Below, one piece after another: positions 1 through 7,477 of a DNA stretch of 12,010 bases; position 1 is the first letter of the stretch; every line of letters starts with the position of its first letter. The notes under the pieces are model-generated. The model searched no databases. It was not told the origin of the DNA and saw only the letters and a list, made by a program, of their open reading frames with translations. Location of the stretch: contig DAOVVW010000006.1 of the NCBI GenBank assembly GCA_030636965.1, positions 1 through 12,010 on the forward strand. The letters run 5' to 3'. The DNA is from Pseudomonadota bacterium. Its GTDB lineage: Bacteria; BMS3Abin14. Position numbers and translations under genes: made by a program.

Positions 1-951
1 AATTACCCCAATACACCTTTAAAAGATCTTGATCTCGCTGCGCTCAGGACCTATTCCCTTGGTTCCCGCTCAAGCAAGGTAAGCGTCCAGGATATGGGTC
101 AACCCCTTGGCAGTGAAACGTCGTTTTCAGATCTGATCAGCAGCCTTCCCGATATCCTTGCCGCCAAAGATCTGAAGGAAGCCGCTGCCGCCATCGCGAC
201 TGCCAGAAAAAAGGACAGAGGTGTTGTCCTCGGTATGGGAGCCCACCCTCTCAAGGTAGGATTGGGACTTCACCTCGTAGATGCTATTGAGAAGGGGCTC
301 TTCACCGGTATTGCCACCAACGGAGCTGCCATCATACATGACTTCGAGTTGGCAGTGGCCGGAATGACATCAGAAGACGTCGGTGCCGCACTGGACTCCG
401 GCAAGTTCGGAATGGCCGAGGAAACCGCAATCTCACTTAATGGTGCCATTGCCGACGGCGCGTCCGAGGGCAATGGGATCGGAAGCTCTGTAGGTGAGCT
501 TATAGAAGGGGGACGCTTCGAGCATGCCAACCTGAGCATTTTCGCGGCAGCCACCAGAACAAAGATCCCGGCAACTGTTCATGTGGCAATAGGAACGGAT
601 ATTATCCATATGCACCCCAGCTGCGACGGTGCCGCTACCGGAGCCGCTACCCTTACCGATTTTCTCCTGCTGGCCCGGCAGGTAGCTGCCCTGGACGAGG
701 GAGTCTACATCAATCTGGGATCAGCGGTGATCATGCCCGAGGTATTCCTGAAGGCATTTTCCCTGGCAAAGAACCTGGGACATCAAGTTAAGAACCTGAC
801 TACGATCAATATGGATTTTATCCAGCACTACAGGCCTACTGTCAACGTACTGCAGCGCCCCACAGCTGGGGGTGGCAGGGGTTATGCGCTGACCGGGAAC
901 CATGAGATCCTCCTTCCACTGCTCCTTTCAGCGGTAAAGGAACTTCTTTGA
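1..951 (+). CDS. Conserved protein of unknown function, 5'-truncated; possible deoxyhypusine-synthase-like fold
   Basis: The frame is open from the first base to TGA at 949-951, so about 316 residues are visible and the true start lies upstream. The ATG at 94 is probably internal, because the residues before it read like normal protein. I do not recognise the family with certainty. It is Gly/Ala-rich and soluble, with no signal peptide or membrane segment. A Gly-Ala stretch ending in IIHDFE (about 313-350), an acidic EGNGIG segment (about 466-483), a THD-like IGTDIIHMHP (about 586-615) and a C-terminal GGGRGYALTGNHEILLPLLL (about 868-927) recall the NAD-binding layout of deoxyhypusine synthase relatives. 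This is resemblance by eye, and no catalytic lysine could be assigned. Its stop overlaps the rfaE2 start (TGATG), so the two are probably translationally coupled and the product may belong to the same sugar or envelope pathway. Confidence 0.6.
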   Translation, partial: NYPNTPLKDLDLAALRTYSLGSRSSKVSVQDMGQPLGSETSFSDLISSLPDILAAKDLKEAAAAIATARKKDRGVVLGMGAHPLKVGLGLHLVDAIEKGLFTGIATNGAAIIHDFELAVAGMTSEDVGAALDSGKFGMAEETAISLNGAIADGASEGNGIGSSVGELIEGGRFEHANLSIFAAATRTKIPATVHVAIGTDIIHMHPSCDGAATGAATLTDFLLLARQVAALDEGVYINLGSAVIMPEVFLKAFSLAKNLGHQVKNLTTINMDFIQHYRPTVNVLQRPTAGGGRGYALTGNHEILLPLLLSAVKELL

Positions 952-1436
952 TGAGCCCTGAGCCTTCCGAATATACAGCCCGCACAATAAAAGCGGCGGC
1001 AGCCGGATGGAGAAATGATGGCCTGACCATCGTCTTCACCAACGGCTGTTTCGATCTCATTCACCCGGGCCACACGAGCTATCTCAGGCAGGCCAGGGAG
1101 TTGGGCGATCTCCTCGTAGTTGGTATTAACACAGATGAATCTGTGACCAGCCTCAAGGGTCCTGGCAGGCCGATCCTCAATCAGGCGGAAAGGGTAGAGA
1201 TCCTCCTCTCCCTTCGATGGGTAGACGCTGTCGTTCCCTTTTCAGAACCGACTCCCATTGACCTTATCAAGGCCGTGAACCCCCATATTTTGGTGAAGGG
1301 CGGAGACTGGCCCGTCGAGAAAATTGTGGGAAGCGAGTTTGTAGAGGCAAGCGGCGGCAGGATCTTTTCCCTGCCCTTTGTCCCTGGCGTCTCTACATCA
1401 GGGATCATCCAGAGGATCTCGGGTTCAAGTTCATAG
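951..1436 (+). CDS. rfaE2: D-glycero-beta-D-manno-heptose 1-phosphate adenylyltransferase (RfaE2/HldE C-terminal domain type)
   Basis: This is a stand-alone cytidylyltransferase-fold enzyme of 161 aa, the usual size for split RfaE2 proteins. It should transfer AMP from ATP to heptose-1-phosphate to make ADP-heptose for the LPS inner core in the cytoplasm. The nucleotide-binding signature is clear: FTNGCFDLIHPGH at residues 29-41 contains the HxGH motif (H38, H41). Further family landmarks are GINTDESV near 58-65, the GPGRP loop near 70-74, a VKGGDW segment at 115-120 and a C-terminal STSGII. I chose ATG 951 because it overlaps the preceding TGA by one base and has AAAGGAA (936-942) eight bases upstream; a TTG at 948 is in frame but poorer. 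The heptose kinase domain (RfaE1) is not in this window, so this lineage carries the split form or has the kinase elsewhere. Confidence 0.93.
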   Translation: MSPEPSEYTARTIKAAAAGWRNDGLTIVFTNGCFDLIHPGHTSYLRQARELGDLLVVGINTDESVTSLKGPGRPILNQAERVEILLSLRWVDAVVPFSEPTPIDLIKAVNPHILVKGGDWPVEKIVGSEFVEASGGRIFSLPFVPGVSTSGIIQRISGSSS

Positions 1437-1437
1437 G

Positions 1438-4400
1438 ATGTCCCTTGTTGGTGATGTAACCAGAGACATCCAAAAGCATGGTTCGACAAGGCTCTGTGGC
1501 CTGAGTCTTTCTGCTTCGGCACACCTTGCCTCCACTCTACCCCACCCGGAAAGCCTGGTAATAGTAACTCCGGACAGAACCACAGCACAAGCTTTTGCCC
1601 GTGATCTTAATTTCTTTCTCCCCAAAGCGGGAGCTCTGGTACTCCCTGAGACTGAGTCCATTCCTCTGGAGAAAATGTTTCCTGATATAGATACAGTATC
1701 GGCGAGGATCCGGGCACTGGGTGTTATTTCGGGATCCGGAGCACCGATTGTCATTCCGGCTCCGGCCCTGCTGCAGCCTGTCCCCCCTCCTTCACTCCTG
1801 GGAAGGTCTAACCTCATCCTCCGGCTCGAAATGAGCATCGACAGAGAACCGTTTCTGACAAAACTGCTGTCATGGGGCTACCGGAGAGTGGCTGTGGTAT
1901 CCCAGGTGGGAGAGATCGCAGCGCGGGGGGGCATCATCGATATTTTCTCTCCTGCGGCAGACCTTCCGTACCGCCTTGAACTCTGGGGTGACGATATAAA
2001 ATCCATAAGGATCTTCGATCCCGACCTCCAGAGGAGCGTCGGTACGAAAGAGGAAATACATATCCTTCCTGCAACGGAAATCATCCGTGATAACACGGTC
2101 CTTGCCGAAGGAACGGCACGCTTGAGAAGGTGTCTGTCTTCACTTAAAATCGGCTTCAGGAAAAGGGAAAACATCCTTTCACTCTGGGAAGATGGTCGTA
2201 GCTTTGCTGGAATATCACTTTTCATGCCCGCCATATACGAGTGTCTTGCCACTGTGTTGGACTACCTTGCAGAAGACTCCCTTTTGGTCCTCTTTGAGCC
2301 TGAACAGATCGCCAGTTCACTACGGGATTTTTTCAGGCTGGCACGGGCCCGGGCTACAGAAGATCTTCCCCCACCGGAAAAGATCTACGCTGATCCTGAA
2401 GTGGTTCTTAAGGATCTTGTCGGCAGGCGCAATATAAAAACTGGTGATTTCGGCAGTCCCGACGCACGGGAGATCGCTTCCGGCCGGACCCTGTCTTTTC
2501 CAGAACGTTCTTCCCGCACGGACAGAATGTCTGAGCTGGTCCGCCTTATAGAGGCAAATAAGTGGCCAAGACTCCGAATTGCTGCAAGAAATGAAACTAC
2601 CGCCGAGCGGATCTCAGGTCTCCTTTCCGGGCTCGGACACGAAGTGCCACGCATCAGCCCGGATAAAATGATCACTTCTGACCTTCATGCTGGTATCACT
2701 ATAGGACATCTATCTACGGGCTTTTACCTCCAGGATGAGGGACTGGCCTTCGTCAGCGATTCGGACTTATTCGGCCCTGCAAGGGAGATGAGGGTCGGCC
2801 GGAAGACACCTCCTGAATGGGACCTGCCCATCGGATCTCTGACTGCCGGTGACATTGTCGTACATATCGAACACGGCATCGCACGGTACGAAGGATTAAA
2901 ACAGCTGGAGGTGGCTGACCACCTTGGTGAGTTCCTTCATCTGGTCTTCTCCGGAGGCGACACCCTTTACGTTCCTGTGCAGGACATGAACAGGGTCCAG
3001 CGCTACAGGAGTTCATCTGAACCATCAACGCACCTGAGCAAGCTTGGCACCGCCGCCTGGGGACGGGCCAAAGAGCGAGTCCGACGGTCTCTAAAAAATA
3101 TGGCCGACGGGCTTATCCGCCTGTCTGCTGTCCGCAAGAGCAAACCGGGTCACTCCTTCGGTGAACCTGATTTCATTTTCAGAGAATTCGAGGCATCCTT
3201 TCCGTGGACGGAAACACCCGATCAGGAAAAGACCATTAAAGAGGTTCTGGAGGATATGATGTCTCCTGACCCCATGGACAGACTGGTTTGCGGTGACGTG
3301 GGATACGGGAAGACTGAAGTTGCACTGCGTGCTTCCTTTATGGCGGCGCTGGATGGAAAGCAGACGGCGCTCCTGGTGCCCACTACGGTCCTTGCCCAGC
3401 AGCACTATCAGAACTTCACCGAGAGATTGGAAGGTTTCCCCGTCAGTATCGCCATGCTCAGCAGGTTCGTCTCGCCAGCAGAAGTGAACGCAGTTTTAGA
3501 GGAGTTGGCGGCGGGGACAGTCGATATCGTTGTTGGAACTCACAGGCTGTTATCCGGAGACGTGAAGTTTGCCGATCTCGGGCTTCTGGTGATCGACGAG
3601 GAGCACCGGTTCGGAGTGCGCCACAAGGAGAAGCTGAAAAAAATGAAGGAGACGGTGGATATCCTGACCCTGTCCGCCACCCCGATCCCTCGCACTCTCT
3701 ACCAGTCCTTTTCCGGACTGAGGGATCTTTCCCTCATGCACACACCCCCCGCCGGCAGGAAGGCCGTCCACACGGAGATAAGGTATTTCGACGAGCACCT
3801 GATAAAGGACGCTGTTGAGCGTGAGATGGACAGGGGCGGGCAGACCTATATAGTCCACAACAGGGTCCTTAGCATACACGCTTTTGCAGAAATGGTGAGA
3901 AAGCTGGTACCACAGGCCCGTGTGGGAGTCGCCCACGGGCAGATGGGAGAGAAACAACTTGAAAAGATAATGGTGACATTCCTGAAAGGGGATTATGATG
4001 TGCTTGTCACCACGGCAATTATTGAGTCCGGCCTGGATATCCCCAATTCGAACACACTGATCATCAACCGGGCGGACCGTTTCGGCCTTGCCCAACTCTA
4101 CCAACTCCGGGGCAGAGTGGGCCGCTCCAGCGTCCTTGCCTACTCCTATCTTCTTATCCCTCCGACAGGCGCCCTCACACGGAGAGCAAAGGAACGGCTC
4201 AGCGTTCTGAAGGATCTGACGGAACTTGGATCCGGGTTCAAACTTGCTTCCTACGATATGGAGATCAGGGGTGCTGGCAATCTTCTGGGAGAGGAGCAGT
4301 CCGGTCACATCGCCGCCGTTGGCCTGGACCTCTTTTCCCAGCTCCTGGAGCAAGCAGTAAGGGACGCCTCAGGAGAAAGCCCCCCTCCCGATGTTGAACC

Positions 4401-4827
4401 CATTCTCAGCCTTGGGATCCCGGCCATTCTCCCGGAAGATTATCTGCCTGACGTTGGAGAACGTCTTACGCTCTACAAACGCCTGGCTCAATCCATATCG
4501 GATCAGGAACTTGAATCTCTGCGGGAAGAGACCCTGGACCGATTCGGAAAGTTTACACCCGAGATCAGGGCCCTGTTTACACAGATGGAGATCACCATAC
4601 TTGCAAGAAACCTCAGTGCGGAGAAGGTCGACCTTGTATATCCGTATTTCATAATGGTCTTGCATCCCCAGGCCAGGGTATCGCCAGACGCGCTGGTAAA
4701 CATGCTCACTGAGGACCGACGGGTCCATTTCATTCCGCCCACAACGATCCGGCTTGATATTTCTGAAATGAATACAGTGGATGATCGTATAACATACTTA
4801 AAGGAAATCTTGCGGTCACTGAGTTGA
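1438..4827 (+). CDS. mfd: Transcription-repair coupling factor Mfd
   Basis: Mfd is an ATP-driven DNA translocase that removes stalled RNA polymerase from lesions and recruits UvrA. The product is 1129 aa, typical for the family. The N-terminal third is the UvrB-like region, with an ETESIPLEKMFPD segment and GGIIDIFSP. The RNA-polymerase-interacting domain begins near residue 471 (GDIVVHIEHGIARYEGL). Superfamily 2 helicase motifs follow in order: Walker A GDVGYGKT (619-626), DEEH box (720-723), SATPIPRT (746-753) and GRVGRS (892-897). A C-terminal TRCF regulatory domain completes it. I placed the start at ATG 1438, one base after the rfaE2 stop. A TTG at 1378 in the same frame would add 20 residues inside rfaE2 with no family-like sequence. 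No good Shine-Dalgarno lies at the usual distance (AGAGGA at 1411-1416 is far), so translation probably depends on coupling to rfaE2. Confidence 0.97.
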   Translation: MSLVGDVTRDIQKHGSTRLCGLSLSASAHLASTLPHPESLVIVTPDRTTAQAFARDLNFFLPKAGALVLPETESIPLEKMFPDIDTVSARIRALGVISGSGAPIVIPAPALLQPVPPPSLLGRSNLILRLEMSIDREPFLTKLLSWGYRRVAVVSQVGEIAARGGIIDIFSPAADLPYRLELWGDDIKSIRIFDPDLQRSVGTKEEIHILPATEIIRDNTVLAEGTARLRRCLSSLKIGFRKRENILSLWEDGRSFAGISLFMPAIYECLATVLDYLAEDSLLVLFEPEQIASSLRDFFRLARARATEDLPPPEKIYADPEVVLKDLVGRRNIKTGDFGSPDAREIASGRTLSFPERSSRTDRMSELVRLIEANKWPRLRIAARNETTAERISGLLSGLGHEVPRISPDKMITSDLHAGITIGHLSTGFYLQDEGLAFVSDSDLFGPAREMRVGRKTPPEWDLPIGSLTAGDIVVHIEHGIARYEGLKQLEVADHLGEFLHLVFSGGDTLYVPVQDMNRVQRYRSSSEPSTHLSKLGTAAWGRAKERVRRSLKNMADGLIRLSAVRKSKPGHSFGEPDFIFREFEASFPWTETPDQEKTIKEVLEDMMSPDPMDRLVCGDVGYGKTEVALRASFMAALDGKQTALLVPTTVLAQQHYQNFTERLEGFPVSIAMLSRFVSPAEVNAVLEELAAGTVDIVVGTHRLLSGDVKFADLGLLVIDEEHRFGVRHKEKLKKMKETVDILTLSATPIPRTLYQSFSGLRDLSLMHTPPAGRKAVHTEIRYFDEHLIKDAVEREMDRGGQTYIVHNRVLSIHAFAEMVRKLVPQARVGVAHGQMGEKQLEKIMVTFLKGDYDVLVTTAIIESGLDIPNSNTLIINRADRFGLAQLYQLRGRVGRSSVLAYSYLLIPPTGALTRRAKERLSVLKDLTELGSGFKLASYDMEIRGAGNLLGEEQSGHIAAVGLDLFSQLLEQAVRDASGESPPPDVEPILSLGIPAILPEDYLPDVGERLTLYKRLAQSISDQELESLREETLDRFGKFTPEIRALFTQMEITILARNLSAEKVDLVYPYFIMVLHPQARVSPDALVNMLTEDRRVHFIPPTTIRLDISEMNTVDDRITYLKEILRSLS

Positions 4828-4849
4828 TCTGCTACTAAAGAACCCTGCC

Positions 4850-5821
4850 ATGAAAAGACTAGCCACGATCGCTGCAGTCGTACTCATCACAGCCTTGGCC
4901 GGCTTCCTGTTCCTGGGGGGCGACAAGCAGACTTCCAGGGTAGCAGAGGTTCCATTCTCAGAGCGGATCGTCGCGGAAGTGAACGATCAGTTCATCACAC
5001 TTGAGATGTTCCAGACACAGTACGATCGCTTCATGAAGCGTATCCACATTCCCGACACGAGCAGCCCTGGAGCCCTGATGGAGCTTAAGGTGAGTTTCTT
5101 AAACAAGCTCATCGAGACCAAACTGCTCATGCAGCAGGCTGAACTCAGGGCCCTGACCGTTTCGGAAGAGGAATTGGACCACGAGATAAACGTCCTGAAG
5201 CAAGACTATCCCAAGGACACCCTGAACGAGGTACTAGAGAGGATCGGGATGCAGCTTCAGGAGTGGAAGACGGATAGAACTGAGAAGCTGTTCATCGACA
5301 AACTCATAGAGCAGGAAATAGACAGTGTCATACACGTGAGCGACCAGGACGTAGAGGAGTATTACAAGGCGAACACCAAGGAATTTAAGCAGCCCCTTAT
5401 GGTACGCGCAAGGCAGATAGTGGTCGCCACCGAGGACGAGGCCAAATCCATCCGTACGCGAATACTGAGGGGTGAAGATTTCGCCGAAATGGCGAAGCGC
5501 TTTTCACTCAGTCCAGACGCCGAGCAGGGTGGTGACCTTGGAATATTCGCAAAGGGCCAGATGCCCGAAGAGTTCGATAAGGTAGTATTTCGCTACCGGG
5601 TAGGTTCCGTCAGCCGTGTCGTGAAATCCCCCTATGGTTTTCATGTATTCAAGGTAGAGGACCGGGTAAGGCCCCGCACCCAGACCCTCGAAGAGGTAAG
5701 CGACCAGATAAGGCAGAAGATCTTCCAGGGCCGGCAGGAATCGTTCTTCAATGAGTGGCTTAGCCAGCTGAAGGAACAGGCGCAGATAACGCTATATCCG
5801 GAAAATCTGGATTCGCAGTAA
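4850..5821 (+). CDS. SurA/PpiC-type peptidyl-prolyl cis-trans isomerase, exported or membrane-anchored
   Basis: This 323-aa periplasmic foldase should assist folding of exported and outer-membrane proteins. Residues 1-24 form a signal sequence or signal anchor: two basic residues, then a hydrophobic run to about 22. There is no lipobox cysteine, so it is not an obvious lipoprotein. Residues about 40-160 match a SurA N-terminal chaperone region, rich in helices. Residues about 185-272 form a single parvulin (PpiC) domain, with RARQIVV, a GEDFAEMAKRFS segment, GGDLGIF and the closing SPYGFHVFKV. It starts 22 bases after mfd, and the upstream ribosome-binding site is weak (AAAGAA). Its last four codons and stop form the left side of a hairpin (5809-5840). 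A second foldase of the same family follows at 5963. Orthology to SurA, PrsA or PpiD proper cannot be settled from sequence alone. Confidence 0.9.
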   Translation: MKRLATIAAVVLITALAGFLFLGGDKQTSRVAEVPFSERIVAEVNDQFITLEMFQTQYDRFMKRIHIPDTSSPGALMELKVSFLNKLIETKLLMQQAELRALTVSEEELDHEINVLKQDYPKDTLNEVLERIGMQLQEWKTDRTEKLFIDKLIEQEIDSVIHVSDQDVEEYYKANTKEFKQPLMVRARQIVVATEDEAKSIRTRILRGEDFAEMAKRFSLSPDAEQGGDLGIFAKGQMPEEFDKVVFRYRVGSVSRVVKSPYGFHVFKVEDRVRPRTQTLEEVSDQIRQKIFQGRQESFFNEWLSQLKEQAQITLYPENLDSQ

Positions 5822-5840
5822 CTGACGGACCTGCGAATCC
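5809..5840 (+). terminator. Hairpin across the stop codon of the first foldase gene; possible terminator
   Basis: The arms GGATTCGCAG (5809-5818) and CTGCGAATCC (5831-5840) are a perfect 10-bp inverted repeat with a 12-base loop that contains the TAA stop. The following bases are GGTTTCTAGTTCC, which are T-rich but not a clean U tract, so termination would be weak or partial. It could instead protect the mRNA 3' end. Confidence 0.45.
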
Positions 5841-5942
5841 GGTTTCTAGTTCCTAATTTCTAGTTTCTAGTAGACAGTAATGAGTTATAAAGTAGTTAGT
5901 TCATGGTTTACTAGAAACCAGAAACTAGAAATCAGAAACTGG
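5841..5942. repeat. TTTCTAG inverted-repeat cassette, copy 1
   Basis: The arms at 5841-5872 and 5909-5940 pair without gaps over 32 positions around a 36-base loop. I count 26 Watson-Crick pairs, two G-T pairs and four A-C mismatches. Each arm is built from short TTTCTAGT-like units (CTAGAAA on the right). The element fills nearly all of the space between the two foldase genes and directly abuts the hairpin over the upstream stop. It has no coding capacity. A related cassette lies at 11018-11308. Confidence 0.8.
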
Positions 5943-5962
5943 TTAATCATCAAATACAGCTT

Positions 5963-6880
5963 ATGATAAAAAAAAACTTAATCACCATATCAATTATTAC
6001 ACTGATTGCTATCCAGGCCGTCCCTTCTTATTCCGGTGACCGCGTAGTAGCCGCTGTGGGCCATGAACCCATCACGCATCTGGAAGTAATGATGGTCAGG
6101 TCGGAGTCTCCTGACTTTACATACTCTGAAGCGGTAGACCTGCTCATAGAACGCAGCCTGATCCTCCAGTGGAGCAGGAAAAACAGGGTAAGTGTTTCCG
6201 ACGAAGAGCTTGACGAGATCATCAATTCCATGATCAGGAGGAACAATACAACCATAGAGGAGTTTGAGAGGGCTATGAAGGCAAGGGGTCAAACTATGGA
6301 CTCTTACCGCAAACTAGTACGTGAGCAGGTTACGATATCCCGGGCCATGTCAGCGGCACTAGCCGAGAAAGTACAGGCCACCGACGAGGAGGTAAAGGAG
6401 GTATATGAGAAGGACTACCCTGCAAAAAAGACATTTACCCTGAGCCACATCCTGCTAAAACTGCCTGAAGGAAGCACCGAAAAGGAGGAAGAACAAAAAA
6501 GGGACGAGGCCCTGTCTCTCCTTGACCAGATCCGGGAGGGACTTCCTTTCGCTGAGGCTGCCGGGAAATACTCGGATGACAGCACTTCGGCGCCTTCCGG
6601 TGGAAGCCTTGGCACCTACGCCCAGGGTGAACTGCTGCCGGCTCTGGAGAATGCCGCTCTTACCATGGAAAAGGGAGAGGTCGGGGGACCTTCCCGTTCC
6701 CACCTCGGGTTTCATCTGATCTATCTTACCGACACCGGCAGTACCCGTGAACTACTCTCTGAAGTCAGGGACAAGATCTCGCTGAGCCTGCGGACTGAGA
6801 AGGAAAAGACAGCCAGAAGGCACTGGATGAAGGAGCTCCGGGAAGAGACCTATATTGAGATCTTCGCTGATGGGGGATAG
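5963..6880 (+). CDS. SurA-like periplasmic peptidyl-prolyl isomerase
   Basis: This 305-aa product is a second foldase of the SurA/PpiC type. Residues 1-24 form a cleavable-looking Sec signal peptide: MIKK, a hydrophobic run of Ile/Leu/Thr, and a likely cut after PSYS before GDRVVAAVG. The SurA N-terminal chaperone region spans about 28-140. The parvulin domain spans about 157-257, with FTLSHILLKL, LPFAEAAGKYSDD, GGSLGTYAQGELLP and HLGFHLIYL. A tail with many charged residues follows. The start is supported by the signal peptide, although no Shine-Dalgarno is visible upstream. Codons 2-5 contain a run of nine A (5968-5976). The gene differs clearly from its neighbour at 4850, so the pair is not a recent duplication. 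Its 3' end overlaps the S4-domain gene by 11 bases. Confidence 0.9.
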   Translation: MIKKNLITISIITLIAIQAVPSYSGDRVVAAVGHEPITHLEVMMVRSESPDFTYSEAVDLLIERSLILQWSRKNRVSVSDEELDEIINSMIRRNNTTIEEFERAMKARGQTMDSYRKLVREQVTISRAMSAALAEKVQATDEEVKEVYEKDYPAKKTFTLSHILLKLPEGSTEKEEEQKRDEALSLLDQIREGLPFAEAAGKYSDDSTSAPSGGSLGTYAQGELLPALENAALTMEKGEVGGPSRSHLGFHLIYLTDTGSTRELLSEVRDKISLSLRTEKEKTARRHWMKELREETYIEIFADGG

Positions 6881-7160
6881 CAATAAATCGGACAAGCTCA
6901 GGCTGGATCTCTTTCTGAAACGTTCACACCTCGTCAAAAGACGCTCCCTTGCATCAAAACTCTGTGAAAACGGTTGGGTAAAACTCAACGGGCGGCAGGC
7001 TCCTCCCGGTAAGGGTGTCCGGACAGGTGACGAGATCGAGATCCGATTTCCCAGGGAGAAGGTCCTGATCCGGGTTGAGGAGTTACCAAAAAGGCCAGCT
7101 AAAAGTCAGTCGTCTTATTCGATCATTTTATCTGAAAAGATCGAGGAAGAACTCTTTTAA
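6870..7160 (+). CDS. Small S4-domain RNA-binding protein, RqcP/Hsp15-like
   Basis: This 96-aa product is almost entirely one S4 RNA-binding domain (residues about 10-60: LRLDLFLKRSHLVKRRSLA, then a VKLNGR turn and GDEIEIRF). It closely follows the pattern of RqcP (Bacillus YabO) and E. coli Hsp15. Those proteins bind 50S subunits carrying stalled peptidyl-tRNA and act in ribosome-associated quality control. The lysine- and proline-containing tail is not distinctive. I chose ATG 6870, inside the end of the foldase gene and with GAGA at 6857-6860 upstream; TTG 6855 would add five residues. The 11-base overlap means translational coupling. In Bacillus, yabO lies a few genes from mfd, which fits this neighbourhood. 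Assignment as RqcP rather than another S4 protein is likely but not proven; no rqcH is visible in the window. Confidence 0.82.
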   Translation: MGDSNKSDKLRLDLFLKRSHLVKRRSLASKLCENGWVKLNGRQAPPGKGVRTGDEIEIRFPREKVLIRVEELPKRPAKSQSSYSIILSEKIEEELF

Positions 7161-7169
7161 ATCCTTTCC

Positions 7170-7398
7170 CACCACAGAGCCACAGAGGGCACAGAGCAGG
7201 CTGGGGGTAAATACAAAAAACAAATTAATTCAGGGAATACATAAGCTTGGAGTATTTTTTGGGGCAATGCTCATTTAAATGAAAAACATTTGAATCATAT
7301 AGCCAAGACAAATTTACCATAGCTCTTCAGTTCTTTCACTATACATGTTTTAACCCAAAGCCCAGGTTTTTCTCTGTGTACTCTGTGGCTCTGTGGTG
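7170..7398. repeat. MITE-like element with 27-bp CACAGAG inverted ends
   Basis: The left end at 7170-7196 and the right end at 7372-7398 are inverted copies that match at 25 of 27 positions. Each is made of CCACAGAG-type units. The 175-base interior is A/T-rich, with a CATTTAAATG palindrome at 7272-7281 and no transposase. No flanking target duplication is evident. The layout is that of a small non-autonomous mobile element or a large paired-repeat structure. Confidence 0.7.
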
Positions 7399-7404
7399 AA
7401 AACA

Positions 7405-7475
7405 GATCTTGGATTTTGGACCTTGGATCTTGGATTAAAAATAACATTGAACATTGAACGTTGAACGCATTCAAT
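7405..7475. repeat. Short degenerate tandem repeats (TTGGATC and ATTGAAC types)
   Basis: Positions 7405-7436 contain four imperfect units around CTTGGAT. Positions 7443-7475 contain three around CATTGAAC, followed by an inverted TTCAAT that could pair with ATTGAA (7453-7458). They abut the CACAGAG element on one side and the stop codon of the oxidoreductase gene on the other. Confidence 0.65.
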
Positions 7476-7477
7476 AC

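Larger units (their letters stand above)
7161..7477. other. Gene-free convergent gap (317 bp) filled with short repeats
   Basis: The gap lies between the ends of two converging genes. It holds a CACAGAG-bounded element (7170-7398), then TTGGATC-type repeats (7405-7436) and ATTGAAC-type repeats (7443-7475). Short open frames here have no family-like sequence and cross the repeats. No clear intrinsic terminator is present for either gene; only a weak A/T stem (AAAAGA 7135-7140 with TCTTTT 7153-7158) overlaps the end of the S4 gene. Confidence 0.7.

Noticed and set aside
1378..1437. Longer mfd start at TTG 1378
   Set aside because: The added 20 residues lie inside rfaE2 and do not resemble Mfd N-termini; ATG 1438 fits the junction.
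3550..4353. 267-codon open frame on the minus strand inside mfd
   Set aside because: It is fully antisense to the helicase core of mfd, has no family-like motifs, and reflects the codon bias of the real gene.
5841..5942. CRISPR-like array
   Set aside because: The repeats are short, degenerate and inverted around one loop, with no regular spacers and no cas genes.
4850..6880. Recent tandem duplication of the two foldase genes
   Set aside because: The proteins share domain layout but little identity by eye, and their signal sequences and tails differ, so the pair is old or independently acquired.
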